Shown: positions 13,901 through 28,770 of the stretch, in pieces
Layout of the letters: each line of letters begins with the position of its first letter
Numbering within the stretch: position 1 is the stretch's first letter
Origin: Crotophaga sulcirostris
Lineage: Eukaryota; Chordata; Aves; Cuculiformes; Crotophagidae
Assembly (NCBI GenBank): GCA_013397455.1
Contig: VYZB01000030.1
Span: 3,379,213-3,443,212 of the forward strand
Direction: 5' to 3'
Length of the DNA: 64,000 bases
Translations under genes and position numbers: made by a program
The notes under the pieces: generated by a model
Database searches by the model: none
Seen by the model: the letters and a program-made list of their open reading frames with translations, nothing else
What the model was told of the DNA's origin: nothing

Positions 13901-16900
13901 AAAATTTCAGCTGAACATCTATTATACCAGAAATTTACTAATTTGCTTTTTCATAGCTAAATGAAGAGTTTCACTCTCAGAGAGAATGTGTACGCACAGA
14001 TACATGCATGGATGCATCAGTGTGAAATAAGAAAATTCTAGCTATTGTTGGAGACTTAGTGAGAAAAATATGCCCTCTTCATTATCAGTCTCATTGCTAT
14101 CATTCTGTGCTTTTCTTCTACACATATGACTGGATTTGAAACAACAGTTACATTATCGTTTTTCTTTTTGCCATACTGTAAGAAAGAAACAGAGAGAGAA
14201 TATTTAAAATTAAGTTAGAATTTAACAGGATTTCTCATGAAATTTTTTTTTTCCTTTGAAAGCTTACAAGGCCTGTCCCATAGTTAGATTAAAAGCTGCC
14301 TAAATTATAAATGCATCTCTTCAGGCACGATAAGTTAAGCACCTAATCCTTCAGGGTGACCCAACTCCTTGCAAAGAGAAGAGCACAAAGCCTAGGTAAC
14401 ACTTAAGTAGTATTAAGTTTTAAGAAATTCAGTACAGAACCACCTTGGGCAAATCTTGTACACTGGAGTAAGGTCCCCAGAGCCTCACTGTTTCGGAAAA
14501 TAAATCCTCAAGCATTTAAAAAGACATTTTGAGACATTTAAGAAGACAACACCCAGAAGCCCTGAAGAATGGAAAAAATCTCCCTACCTCAAGATTAGAT
14601 CCAAGTCTTAAGTCCAGCTTTGTCAAACAGATGCTATTAATTCACCTGTTAGCAAGATAGTGGTCTTTCATAAAATTCTATGTATATCAAAGTTAAATGT
14701 AACCTTGCTTTCCTTGATGAGCAGATAGGTCTGCACTGTGAAGTGGCCCACTAATATTCTGTAATCATTAAAATTGTAGCTCAATACCAGGCAATCATAT
14801 AATTTGTATATTGCCTTTTGTAGTTTCTTTTTGCAGTTTCAAAGATAAACCAGGATTTTCTCCTGCCATGCCTAACAAAACATTAAAATGTAACTGTTTA
14901 AGCCCAACAACAAAACAGATCTACAGAAGTATTTGGGGAGAAGAGCAGAGTAGAAGAGATAACTCCAGAAGGATTATGAATAAAGAAAATTTAATGAGTT
15001 TTACAATCCTGTAGTTCAGGGCCAGAAAACTTTATGGCTTCCTGTGGAGTGTCATGTCACCTTCCAGAGTCCCGTAATTCTCCAAGTGCACACTGGAAGA
15101 AATTCTAATTTGGGACCGCCAGAATGAGTATTTCAGCTAGGGCTTTAATATTAGCTACCAGAAACTTGGGTCCTTTCCTAAGTGTTTATGAAAACATGAG
15201 CAAGTGCTCTTGAGAGTATTCCAAGTTCAAGTTTATTTACTTTACTGATTAGAATTAGATGTGCAGAGAACGGTTCGTGCACGATAGGGGTGGGGGCATG
15301 GTGTTATAAAACAGAACAGCTTTTTAGCATTTGCAGTTCAAACATGAGGGCTGAATCCATAACAAGCCTCTCTAAATTCCTAAAAACAGCATTTGGTGAG
15401 ACTGTAGCATTCCAGATCTACAACTCATGCTCTCACCTTATGTAATTGGTCAATACTAAACTCTGAAGTCTCAAATTATTCTAAATACACTTTGTTCTTG
15501 ACAAGGTGCAATATATTTTTCAAGTGTTACAGGCTTTTCATAATAGGAAACTGCAAAATTCTGAGATTTCAAAGCTTATCATTCTAACTGTGCTCAGACG
15601 CAGACCAGATCTGAAGGCTGGGTAACGTTGTTTTGAGAAATCTGTGTAATCAGTCGTAACTGTGGTGGGTGTTTGTTCCTGGAGACAGCTTAACACAGAG
15701 CATATTTGGGCAGACTGCTTAAATAATGAACAACAGAGGAGAAAATGGGCTTTTAAATAAGTTGCTAGCAAATAAGGAAACCCTAGTTAGGACTAATTTT
15801 CATGACCTAGTTCACGATTGAAGAAACACAGATGTTGATGAAACTTTCATGAATATAAAAAAATTATCTTGATACTGGATAAAGATGTATTATCTAAATG
15901 ATTTGGATCACAGTTTTAATGCAGCTTTCTAAGGTTTTAGGAGAAATTGTGTCACTCTCCTTCATGTGTGGAAGGAATCATCAATTTGTTTTCCTCTGCG
16001 TGAGAGATAATCGATAAGATGAGAAGATCCTACAGATTGCTAATGATACATGGCAAATTATAAAGTGCACCTATATTCTAGACAATTATACAAAGTACAG
16101 CATCAAAATTTGTTAAAAGGTGATGGTATTAATGAGGAGACAAGGACAAGGAAGTCCTGACAGAAAGAACTGGATTGCTGAAAATCAGTGTGTGAGTTGA
16201 AGTGAAGCATCTGCAAAAAATGTCTTACTTTTCTGAACAGGGAGGATTCTGACAAAAAAAAAAATATTTCACTGATGTGGATCTAAGACATACTGACTCT
16301 GGCCTTATTTTAAAACCAGAAGTTTAAAACTTAGCAAGTAGAGAATTTTCCAGAAAAAAATGGACCTGAAAAAGTAAAGACAAATAGTTTCTCTCACTTA
16401 TTTATACATTTCACTTATTTGTAGTTCTATATTTGTACCTTTTTCTAACCTTTATAAACTTGAGTAAAAGATGTCATTTTATTATAATGATATGACTGAT
16501 TTCCTTACTGATTTGGAAATACATGTATTTCACACAACACATCAGCCAGACACATGAAGAAGGTGGTGTGTGTTACAGAGGTATTATGAATAAACTATTA
16601 CACGCAGTTGCCCTAGTAACTCCTAATTTGTACTGCATAACAGAATTACTTGTGTTTAAATGGCTATAAAACTTTTCTTGAGGCTGTTATAAAAATAAAT
16701 ATTCGTCATTTCCTTATACTTTTCAAATTGAATAAATATATCTCCGTGTGTGTATTTACATATTAAATAGGAAAGATTCTTTTGCAGCTTAAATTTACTC
16801 TTCTTATAGTTAAATATCCTCAGGTTCTTATCATGGAAAGCATCTTCTCCATGCAAAGAAAATGATGGTCCCTGTTGCTCTGGAAGAGAAGTCCTCCAGT

Positions 16901-17480
16901 ACTAGCAGTGCTCCTCTTCAGGTACTAAATTCATGAAATAGCTGATAAGTATTTTTAAAATTCCACTTCCACTGATCTTTATAAGACATGAGGAAGAAAA
17001 TGTAAAGCAAATGTAGGTTTTTTATCCTATTTATATTAATTCTGATAGAAAATCGGAATGATTCAAAGAAGCTATTAAGTGAAATAAATGGTCTCATAGT
17101 TAGCACTGTGAATAAGTTTTTCTAAAAAAAATTTTCGTGGTGTGAAATAAACAGTAATAGATAAAACTCATTTAAAATACATGTACATCTCCTTATTAAA
17201 AAAAACCACCAAACCTTTCAAGTTCCTTCTTTCAATGCTTCTTCACAGAAAAACCCAAACCAAGAAAATGTTTTCATCAAATTTAACAAATAAAAAAGAA
17301 CCTAATTTTAATCCAGTGACAATCTCAGAGTCTAACAATGAAGTAAAGCATCCATAATTCTATTTAACTCTGCTTGATGTGAAGGTTTTATTTTGTGATC
17401 ATTTTAGTGCATAAACCCTGATGAATAATGGAATTTTAGAAAAAGAACCCCTATTGAGTCAAGCTTCATTGACATCTGAC
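7958..17480. other. Gene-free AT-rich sequence
   Basis: This long stretch has only scattered open frames under 90 codons, none with recognisable domains or splice context. The longest, on the minus strand at 12389-12649, has a coding-like mix of residues but no supporting start, partner exon or known motif. A-rich low-complexity sequence lies at 11985-12015. No CR1, LTR or other interspersed repeat was recognised. Confidence 0.55.
11985..12015 (+). repeat. A-rich low-complexity tract
   Basis: About 30 bases made almost wholly of A with single G and T interruptions. No terminal repeats or retroposon body were recognised upstream. Confidence 0.75.
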
Positions 17481-17830
17481 TGGTAGTCTAAAAGCCTGCA
17501 GAGAGGGTCCAAAGCAATGCATCATAGCCTCCCAGCAGGTCATTAAGGCATTACCCAATTAGAAAGCAAGGCTACGGAGTGACATTGTTCACAGCAGAGC
17601 AAACATAATTGATTTTTATTTCAACAGGGGGGAGAACCTCCTTACTAAAGAGCTTTAGCATAATTTCTTATTTAGGAGAGGTTTAAAGAGATTTGTGCTG
17701 GAGTATTTAATTCCAAACCCTGGGACAGTCTCTGGCAATGTGTATAAATTAAGGGGCAGTTGACTTCACTCATTCATATTCAAAATAGAGACTCGCTTGT
17801 TGCTCAAAAGTAGCATGAAGATTTCTGAGC
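17481..17830. promoter_or_regulatory. Candidate conserved non-coding element
   Basis: The block has balanced composition and no simple repeats or open frame. It contains several homeodomain-type cores (for example 'cccaattag', 'cataattgat', 'tatttaattcc') and a TTTAAAG-like run. This texture is typical of deeply conserved vertebrate enhancers, but conservation itself cannot be seen in one sequence. It is an inference only. Confidence 0.25.
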
Positions 17831-20800
17831 AATGGCATCCAACACCAGCTGTGCAGGGGCACAGCGCTTGGACCCCCACAACCTTTATGAAGCCCATGTA
17901 GCTATCAGCAAGCCAGTTTCCTGCTTTAAGGCTTATCTCCTATGCATTTTAACATGCTAATGCACTGTATGTAGTCAACAGCTCTTTAAGAGCATCATGC
18001 AGACAGAATTCGCTCCCAAGACATCTTCATCATCACCAATCTCCTTCTCATTTTATTGTTATTTTTGATCCCACTGTTCATGGGCACCACCGGGTGGGAA
18101 TGTTCAGTGACAGTCAGAGTCAAGAGTGAATGAATGATGGCTTGGATTTTCCAGATTCACTGTACTATAGTAACACAGTGGAAAATCTTACCCTTGTTAT
18201 CTCTCATAAGAAACCTGTGCTTCCTTTTACATATGATTCACATGATGCCTTTCCTAATTCTAAGCCATGCAAGCTAAAAAAAATACCCAAAACTAGGTCC
18301 TTTTCTCAAGCACCACACTCCAGCTTTGCAAGCAATCAAATCATAAATCATACAAAGAATGTTTATTTTAATTTACTAACAGTCAGAGTTTCAGAGGCAG
18401 CAAGTAACTTTTCAGGATGGGCTTTTCCCCTAGTCTTTGCATTTAAGGTCCACTGGAGAACAGATAGCTGGAAAATTCCATAAAATCCTCACTCTTTACA
18501 ACACCCAAAGCAACACAACAAAAATTTTTCTGGAAATATTTGTAGATTACTATATCCAAACTATGTATACAGTAGACTTGAAAAAAAATTTTTCCCCTAT
18601 TCCTTTTACTTCGGTGTGCCAAATGAACCCCTTAAAAAAAAATTAAAAGATTTCTCAGCTGCGAAGGCAGAAGTCCAAGCCATGAACTTCATACACTAAG
18701 TCTATACCTAAGAATCATCTGACACATCTGTCTCTAATTTTCTATTTCCCATCACATTTCCAACAAAAATAATTTTCATTTTTGACTTGACTAATGCCTT
18801 AAACACTTTTTTTATTATTATTTCTTAAAGAAAAACAAAAAAAATTTACATGGCACTTTCATTCCCAAGTCTGCCAGCAATACAGTGACAATTTTATTCC
18901 CCTTGATTGTTCGCAGGCCTGCTTCTCTATCTTGGTTAAGTGTTATCCTGAAATACAAAGAAAGCAAAGACATGGTGTAAATAATTTTTATAAACACTTA
19001 CATATTCATTTATACTACAAAGCTTGCAGCAGCATTTTGTCTTACATGGCACTTACAAGCCCCAGGCACAGATTGCTACCCCTTAGTCACCACACCAACA
19101 CGCATCAAAGAAGCAATCGCTGCCCCTGAAAAATTCTCCCGTAAAATTTATGCTCAAGACCATCTGTTGATGGCTTTATCCATATATTCCCAGTTTTGAT
19201 ACCCTTTTAACTTCAAAATCAATTTTTATTGTTGTGCAGATCAACACAAGTATAAAATTTTGGCATTGGCAGTAATATATTGTGCACTGCTGCTCAGTCA
19301 AGTAACAACAGAGCTAGCAAGTTTTTCTGAGGGCTGCCAAGTCACATCCAGTGACCATTTCATGACAGGCCTGGCATCCTTTCCTACTCTTGGGTTAGAA
19401 GGACTACAGCTAAAATCAGCTTCTCCGAACCGTTTACCACAGATAAATTTACTGTCAACTGGCAGTCAATCAGGTTATTTAAATCCACACATGTGCCTAT
19501 TTAACTGACTAAAGGATCTGCTCCTTCTATCATATCAATGCTTAACCAAACCTTTTAAACTAACTGTGACAGAAACCATTAATGCATGAAGTGGTCAGTA
19601 ACTGCTACAGACCTACTACCTGTATTGCAAACTGATTCAGCTGCAGTGATTCCTGGGAAGTTAGTGTTGTTCACAAAGAAGCTCTCACCAACAGACCAGC
19701 TAAAAGCCTGCAAAGTCATCAATAAAACCATAGTTCTAAGAAACAGGCTAGATCCACAAACATCTAAAAATCGTTCAGGATTAAGCTGATCCTTACTTTA
19801 AAAACAAATTTTCTGAGTCAGTGGTTCTCTATCCTTCTCCATTTGTGAACATCTAGATTTTTTCTAGTCTAATGAAGACCCTGTAGTACTTAATAAGCAC
19901 CTTTCTTTTTCTTAGGCTTTCTAAAGGCTTGTTATAACTGTCATGTACCTTTTGAAAGTAATCATTGACAATTAGGGGTTTGTAGCCCAAAGCTTAGCAA
20001 CCACTGGTCAGGTCGTACACTTAAAGTACAGAAAGTGAGAACATATTGATCAAGTATCTCAAAAGCATGTTGGAAAAGTTAGAAACTTTGAACTTGCTGA
20101 ACTCCTCACGCGTAGACATGCCTTTACTGTGCACCAGCTGCACAACTGAAGCAACGAAGTTTTAGGAGTGCACCATGCAAGGCCAGAGAATATGGGAGAA
20201 AGAGATCACATGCAGATGCAGTTACAGGAAAATACTGTTTCCAGGATAAGTTGAATGGTTTACATCTGCAATTAATAGGTCTCTTGACTTAATGAAAATA
20301 GGCAATGCTTTGATTTGTATGCTAGGCTAGAGTGTTTTGATTTATAATGAGGAAAGAAAGTGTAGAGTACACTGTACGTGGCCACGTTCTCCCACAGGTG
20401 CGTGATGTGTGGGCTGGAGAAAACGAGCTAATTTTAGAACTTTCACCTTGTTAAATGTTTCTGGATTTTAACTTTGTAATAGGAGACATGCTGATATTAC
20501 AGTCCTTGAACATTCCTCACCAGTGAGAAAACAGAGGGAAATGGTCTGAAAATTCAGTGCTTAAAATGATAACTATAAATTATACTGTAACTTCAGTTCT
20601 TTTAAAGTGCTTATTTTACTGGAGGATATTGAGCAAGGCTGTGTTTTTCTGAAAGGAAGAAATGCTGTAGTTCACCACATTAAATCTGGCATTTAAGTTC
20701 ATGAACAACCACTATTTAGTCTATAAAATCCTTCTCTAATATTGGATAAAGTGCGTGTTGTTGAATTCTTAAAAAGAAATCTTGGAAAACCATCTGAATT

Positions 20801-23800
20801 CTCTGATTTTTACATTTTACATAGTATCTTATCTTCTAGTTAATCTTTTATAACCTTCATTTTCACACTCACTGGCTAGCTGCATGTTCAATGTTTAATG
20901 TCAATGGACATAGTACAGTTACATGCATTGTATGTAGTATGTTTATTTGTATCTATATTAATTGAGACACTAATTTCCAGAAAGAGAAACAAGAGCACAA
21001 AGAGTCATTTGAACATAAAGTCTCTAAGGACTGTTGACTAGGAAAGGAGAAAATTTCTGAGTGTTAAAAGAAGTTGTGAAGGTCCAACTCTAACACAGCC
21101 CCTCTGTCTAGAACTTCAAAAGCAACGCTGGAGGCAGAAAGCCAGAGCCAGAGAGCTGAGTTGTATTACTGTCATTTAAGAGGCCACAAACTTAGTTCAT
21201 GTATTTGCTGTAGTTTTGGTAAGCTTTTTTGCCTGAAACAGAAAAAACAACTCACAGTTCTTCAAATCAAAGCTGACATTGCCCTGAGGGACTATTTCTG
21301 ATATAAACATGTCTGGGTGGACGCAAGCACTGTATCCAGTTTTCTTCTCTAGAAATCAGAATAACAGGTAGAACCTCTGACCACAGCCCAAGGTCCATTT
21401 GTAGTAGATGTCATACTGATAGAGAAAAAAAAAAATTTATGACATAAATAATGGGACAAAATAGAAAATATCTCCTAAGTGGAATCTCAGTTTTTCTTCA
21501 GTGTCCTTCAAAACACCAACAAAAAACCAGCAAATGAGCCAGCAAGAAAAGTGATATGGAAAATAAATGTCATCACGTTGAAGGTTGTGTGCTTAATTGA
21601 TGTTACTAGATCATAAAGTTTTTGAGAAAAATTACTGTCACTTCTTCCTCCTTATCCACTATATCTTCCTTAGCAATAATACAAACAAGATATGTCTGTT
21701 AATTTTGGCTGGAGGGAGGGTCAGGGTGGTGGGTGGATGTCCTTATTATTTCTAGAGGCCTTTTCAATAGCAAAAAAAATGCCACCAGAAACTTTTGGTT
21801 TGTTTGATCACTTCAAAACTTTGTAATAATTCTTTGAATGAATAAAACTGGAAGGAAGCAAATTCTGTCATGGAAAAAAAGCCCTGTTTGATGGTTGCTA
21901 ACCCCCTTCCACATATGCATCTTCCTTAGACTTCCTACCTCTCAAAAATCATAAACTGGCATTTACATATGAAGAAATAAAGTTTCATGAAACAACCTTG
22001 TATTACATGAGGAAAACATATATATTCAGCTTTTCAAAACAAAACAGGACTAGATTTTGAGAAGCTGAAGTAAATAGATTTTCAGATAAAATTCCATTCT
22101 CAAGGTAAATACAATAATCTGATTGCCTTAACTCATATTTTTATGGGGTTTTAAGTAATCTCTCTTCAAAGACACAGAGACATCTTCAATGCATATCTGG
22201 TAGCTTTGACAAACTGTCCATTTATTTCATGCTGAGCTTTTCCTGAAGTGGAGTAGAGAACAGAGAGGGTAAGTATAGAGTATGACAGCAAGTTTCAATA
22301 GCAATCCTACCATTGCAACAAACCAATTCACATTAAGTTTATTCACTTTGAACCAGTCAGCAGGTTGTCAATATTTTCACCATCCATGACAATGTTTTGG
22401 GTTCAAGCATTTATCCAGCCTTGTGATGGTTACATTCACAGATATCAGCAAAAAGAAATGTTAAGGTTTGTTTATCTCTGCAGTGTTTCATGACTGAAAT
22501 CTTGGTGCTGAACCATTCAAACTTTACTGATTTAGGAGACGTGCAGTGTCCAACAGTTTTATATAGAACAAAAAACTGCAAGTTATGTTGACTATTTTAG
22601 TCCACATTAAGAAAAGGTGAAAATAATGAGGTTTAATTACAAAATGCTAGCAGTAATATAGTGGAGAAGCAGTCTTTTATTTAGCTTAATACAGTACTAT
22701 CAAAGAAGAGACATGTGTCACTGAGGAGTATTTCTGACCGTGCAGTCCAAGTCCATTTAAATGGCACAATAAGGTCTATCCTGTAGCCCCATGGAAAGCA
22801 GATGGCACACTAATGACCCAGGCCTGCAAGTGTTTGAACCTGCAGTGCCATGTTCAGAGTTCATTGATGACAAGGCACATCTGTCATGTGCCCTGACTTT
22901 AAATGAGGTCCATAAAAAACATCAAACATGAAAGTGGTCAGCAGTCAGATGTTGCCTTTCTTGTGAATGAATATAGTCAAGAATATGTTGGCCTGAAATC
23001 ATTTCAAGCCTGAGCTCGTGGAAGAAGGCCAGGCTTTACTAAAGCGTTTATCAGAAAATGGTGCACTGTTCTCAGCATCTATAAGTATACACATTAATAT
23101 ATGTTCAGAAACCAGCACATTAAGCCAAATTTTATCTAAAAATAGAAGAGGGAGAAAGCAATGCAGAAAACTTCATTTTTCCAAATTCCACTATTCACAT
23201 ATTTTTGCAGCTTTTCCCTTTATGTAGTTATATAAACAATATAAATATTTTAATCATTTACCACTCTAAAGAGATGGCTATTATTAGTCATTTTTCTTTA
23301 TGCCATATTTTTTGTGTTTTGTGCTTTCTGCGTGCCCCCTGAAGTTTCAGGATTACACATGGGAGGATATTCAGGGGGAATAGATTTTAACAAACTAAGA
23401 ACTGTGAAAACTATTATATGTTTTTCAACTTCTAAACACAGGAAGTGAGTTATGCCCATCTAATGAGAAATACACCATGTCCCCGAGAGATCTATTTGTT
23501 CCCAAGAAGTATTGAAAAAATATCTTTAAGCTATAAATACCTACAAAGACATTCATGAAATTTGCTGCTGTGTCTGGGCAATTTACTGAAACTCATATAT
23601 TTCAATAAATTATTCATTAGGGTTTATTTTCCATAACTAAGTATCACACATAAATGACTGATAAATGCTAGTGAGATCTGACAGCTGAAAACATCTGTCG
23701 TCCCGTGCTTATACATCTTAATTTTCTTCCTTCAACTTGTCTTTATTTCTCAAAATTAACTATTCCAAATGGCTTAAGGATACAGTATATTTGATTGATG

Positions 23801-26800
23801 CCATACAAAACAGAACTGTATGGCATACTATACACTTAGAAAGGATACAGAACATCATTCCCAACGCTGGAATTTTTTCAGTAAAAACACCAGCTTTTTA
23901 TGCCTATGGCTAATGAATTTATCTTCCGAAATAAATGTATCTTTTGGACTTGGATCAATGCATGCCTTAATTAAAACCATGTTTCTGTATAATCATCTAA
24001 CAAGAACACATGAAGGCCCTATTTAAATTGGAAGAGAACAGTATAAACCGGTATGGCTTTTAAAACTAACTGCTTCCAGGTGCAAAGAGAATGGAAGTTT
24101 AGTGCTGTTTCCAACTTAATGCTTGGATGCCTTTGTTCTTGAAAGTGTAAGGTTTCCCTCATTCTCAGTTTTATGACTGCAGGTTTCTGTGTTGCGTAAC
24201 ACCCTAAAACAGAGCACCAAAGGGCTTAGTTTTATTGTTTTGTTTCATTTTATTGACTGCATGTTTTATTCAGCTAATACGTGCCACTGAGGCAGGCAGT
24301 AACATCTCAATTACAACACCAGCACTCTTCCTTCTCTGTAAATGACCAGCTTCAATCTGCACTTTATTATATTCACATGCAGATGTTAAAAAGCAAGAAA
24401 GGAGGGGTGAGGGAAGTCAGAGTTGAAACAGGCCTTTTAAAGCATTACAACTGAAAAGGCTTTTTTCCCAGGTAATCCTCTAAAGCTAAGCACATTCCAG
24501 TATGTGATATTTATACTGTGGCAAGCCACCAAGCACCAGCAACTATTGCATAGAAATGGTGTGAGAAAGTTCAAATCTAAATAAAAAAAATCCTCCAGAA
24601 TTTGATCAGGGCTGGATCTGCTATTTCACTTTACTCATTTCTACTATTGTGCATCCCTGTTGGAGAGCCAGAGACTTTGGCAATGCAACAAGTATACAAG
24701 CAAGAAATTGGCACTCACTGCAACTTATTCAATGTCCTGAATATTAAAGCTTGTTTTACTAAGAAGGGGGATGCTGAACAGGATGACATTAGGAGTCTTC
24801 ATCGCTCCTTTTGTAATGCCATTGGATTTTTTTGTTCCCACAGGGCAAAGAGACAGACTGGGTTAACATTAGAGACAGATACAATCTTTTCCCATTAATC
24901 AAAAGTACACTGAGCTGGCAGGGAAAGTTGGAGGAACAGAGGAAAGAAAATGAGAGAAGAAATCCAAGATTTCATTAATTAAAGAGAAACAAGGCATTCC
25001 TTTGCAGGTGGAGCTGTAATGGAAGTCAGTAAAAAGTCCTTCCCTTAATTTATCTGAAGACTGGAAACTCAGATAATACAGCAGCACTAATCAGTTCAGC
25101 ACATAAGCTAATGGACTTGAAAGGTTAATGTCTGGATTTCTGTCCATGAATAAATATCTAGATCCCAGCAGCTACCTGTATCCATTGTCCCCATAACCAC
25201 AACCTTCCCATAGGAAGTGCCTGAGAGCCAGCAATGGATTGTTCCTGTGGAGGCAGAGGCAGGAACTGTGGCATTTCCTAGCTATAAATGAGGAAATAAT
25301 ATTTACAGTGTTTCACAGATTATTAATAAATACTTAACTTTAGCTGAACTGTTTATACTGCATTGTGAGCCTTCTGGGAAATGATAATTTCATCTTGTGT
25401 TTATAAAGAACTCAAACAGTCAATATCTAGCTCAGTTAAAGGCAACTGGAAACAGCTAGATACATCCACAGTGATACTTCATGCCAATCTGACAACAATA
25501 AGAAAGAATGGTTTCTTTTTAGGCTGAAATAAAGGGTAGCTTATTACACAGATATTCCTCTGTCTCCAAAGGGCAAAAACCTGGCTCCACTTTTTCACAT
25601 TTCTCCTACATCCTGATTTAAGCACGTCATTCTTATCCCATATTGGTCATTCTTGTCAAATTCATGTTTCCAAGTATGAGTGACCTGCTCAAGATCATTT
25701 TTAGTGGCAAAGTCACACAACTAAATCCAAGCACCAACTTATGTCCCCTATATAGGACACCTCAAGCCTGTTGCTCCACTTGCTGACTACATCCAGTGGG
25801 TTTACTGGATGGGAAAAGAGAAGGACTTTGCAAGCCGGTCCTAAAAGGTGTGTGTATTTCCTGCAAGGTGATACCAGCCTTCGCTCCTATGGCAACACCA
25901 GGAATCAACATTTGGGCTGACACCAAAAAAAGCAGAGCATTCCATGATGTTCTTATCCTCCCCCTCACTAACTGGGCAAGCCAACGGTTGATGCTTAAGT
26001 CTGAGGGGATGCTAGGTGGGAGACTTTTGTAACTCTTAACAGTTTCAAATTGCTATATGGTAATAAGCTTAAGAAAATTGCCACATAACCTTCCAGTTCC
26101 TTCTTTCTTAATTCATATCAAGCATATGGACAACTACTGGTGGTGGCAGCACTGCTGAAGGCTCAACACTTGTGCTATTGACCCTCTTCCCTCTGTTCTG
26201 AGTGCGTGTCTGCTCCTCACACCTATGCAGACAATATCAGCAGTCCTGGTAGGTTTAGCTTGAAAAATATTCAGCTTCAGAATGAGCAGCCTGACTGCAG
26301 AAGGGACAATTAAAAATTGCTTTTAGCAGCAGGCAGAAAGCAATACCTTCAATTAATTTGGGGATTCCTAAATCTGTCAAAGAAAAGAAAAGGAGAGCAG
26401 GGTGGAGCACCCTATGAAGCCCCTGTAGATCTGGGAGGAGACCAACAGCTGCTCCTGCAGTGCGTAGGCAGCACGTACAGGAGCAGCAGCCAGGAGAGGT
26501 GCAGCAGCACTGGGACCCAGCATAAGGGGAGTCTCATCTTCCAAGCCCCATCCAGGACAGCTGCATAGATCACATTACTCTGACATTATTGTTATTTATG
26601 ATTATTTATTGAGCATCAACAGCTTGCCTGAAACTGTAAGAGGGGCAAATAGAGTCCCTTCCCAAAAATGGAAACAATCAGGCTTTGTGTGGGAATCCTG
26701 AAATCCACCCAAATTAAAAGGCTTCAAGTCTCCAGGGCTGTTAATTCAGCACGTACCATGAGCAATAAATTCACTTGGAAAAAGTTTTAGAAATCAGTGT

Positions 26801-28500
26801 TTGTTTGGTCTTTAACAGCTTGCTCTGAATCAGAAGTTAGAAGTCAAAGACCAAAAACTAAACACACTTTTCCCTCAATTCCCCAGTTTCTTTTTTTGCC
26901 AAAGTATATTAAAATACAGTCAATACCTTTGATATCCTGATATGATTTCTTCCATGACTTTTATGGCCATAGAAAGACACTATCTTTGACAGTTGGGCTG
27001 GATGCTTTCCTGACATAAATCAGTGTCACTCCAATAAAGTCACTTAACTGCACAGAATGAGACATGGAACAGTATGGACCTCTATGTATATTTATTTTCT
27101 GAATGGGGAACAGGGTAGCAGTGCTTAATGATCCAACAGGTTTATTTCCTGCTGAGAGAGAGAAAAACTATCATTCTGACTGTACATAGTACATATTAAA
27201 TTATTGTTATTGAATTTCCATGTTAAATCCCCAGTAATCCGAGTTCCGCACTGTGGTGAAAACTATACTGCAGCTTTGCTACTGATAGCATCATAAATAT
27301 AGCATTACAATAACTAATGCTGCCCTCCTATGACACACTGCAAATTAAGAACATTATTAACAAAACCTGAAGTAGATGCATATGTCAAGTCTTGCTAGAT
27401 GAAAACGTATTTTTTCACCATTTCACTCCCTTGACTATATCACAAAAACACCATTTTTCAGCTCTGTACAACCATACTGTATATTTTGAATATTATAATA
27501 ATTGGAAAATTGTTACTGTATCATATCCTTTGTACACAGGAAATCTTTTTAACAGCCACAGTGTTCACTATATAGGATATGATTTGGGAACAAAAAAATC
27601 CTTTGTTAATAATTCCTCTCTAAATGATGACGTCTTTCTGTGGGTTTTGTCATGCAAATCTATCTTTAGACAAGAAAAGTTTCAGTGCCTATTCAGTGAA
27701 CCCCCTGCTTCTGCCAGAAGAATCTCTTCCAGTCAATCTTCATGTCCAATTACATGGCAAAAAAAGGCAAAGCCACAACCCCCAATTTCTCATAGCAAGG
27801 GAGCCCACATACAGCTTTGGGTGAACAAGTATAAAATCTGAATTTCTTTAAGAATCAAGAAGGCACGCAATTTATACCAGAGGAGAAGGGAATCTGTTAT
27901 CCTGTCCCCTGGCTGCAGAAGGACCAACATTATTTCCCCGCATGCGAGTATGATGCGAGGCATTTAGTGTCTGGGAACAATTCTCACATTCAATTACATC
28001 TCTGTGGAGTTTCGTTTCACTCTATTGAAGAAAGCAGAAAAAATTATATTACCAAAGGACTTTCAGGACTCAAATCTAAGAAGGAGATATACCCTTGGAA
28101 GAAGCACCAACAGAAAACTAAAGTTTCTCCCATTTTGGACCCTCCTTTCTTTTTTTGCAAAGTGCACCAGTAAATGTTGCTTTCACCAGCACACCAGCCA
28201 ACCACAAAACTATTTGGCTTATTTGGCAAGACCCAGGAAAAGCTGGTTTTGTAGGAGTTTCATGAGTTGGAACTACAGTTCAATGGACAACGATCACTGC
28301 TTGAACATGTAAATAACCTCCATGCAAAGGGCACACGTAACACCCTGCAGAAGGGGATCTGCACAGGCACGTTTTATACTCATCGCACTGTTCTTGGAGC
28401 TGAGGCTATCTTGAGAAGGAGGCTACAATACACTTTTGTGATGAAATTAGTGCATTCAGCTTTGTTGCTGTTAAGCATTTCTTATTCTCTTTACTAGATA
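17831..28500. other. Gene-free AT-rich sequence
   Basis: Open frames here reach 149 codons (27392-27841, plus strand) but show no domain, signal peptide followed by a mature region, or exon boundaries that make sense. A GC-richer patch at about 26400-26560 (CAGCAG-like composition) gives an 83-codon frame with low-complexity content. No CR1 or LTR sequence was recognised. The stretch is probably intergenic or intronic. Confidence 0.55.
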
Positions 28501-28770
28501 CTCCACTCCTGTAAATAAGCAATATCTCTAATAGTGACCAGTCAAGTTCTCCCAGGCTCTGGGAGCAGCAGTTGTGCTTCTCCTGCTCGACTGCGTTTCG
28601 TGCATTTCTGGTGAAGCCTCTTGTCCTCGCCTCCCTTTTCCAGACACCTCAATAGTGAGTTGCAAGCACAAAATAGGCTGAGATTCAGGAGCGCACATGA
28701 ATCCCCTCACAGCCCCTGCAGCAGGTAAAGGTGTTGGAGTTAAACAAAAATCTCCTCGCTACAAGAGCAG
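28500..28770. other. GC-richer unique block
   Basis: This block is noticeably richer in C and G than its surroundings and contains several CpG dinucleotides (for example in 'ctgctcgactgcgtttcgtgc'). It abuts the candidate conserved element at 28771-28960. No open frame of note crosses it. It could be part of the same regulatory element or simply local base-composition variation. Confidence 0.35.

Noticed and set aside
3156..27659. ATGCAAAT octamer sites at 3156, 3366, 7714, 13672 and 27652
   Set aside because: Spread over 24 kb of AT-rich DNA without clustering; the number is not clearly above chance.
27392..27841. 149-codon plus-strand frame
   Set aside because: No recognisable motif, and an overlapping frame in another phase (27624-27824) is equally plausible. 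Treated as chance.
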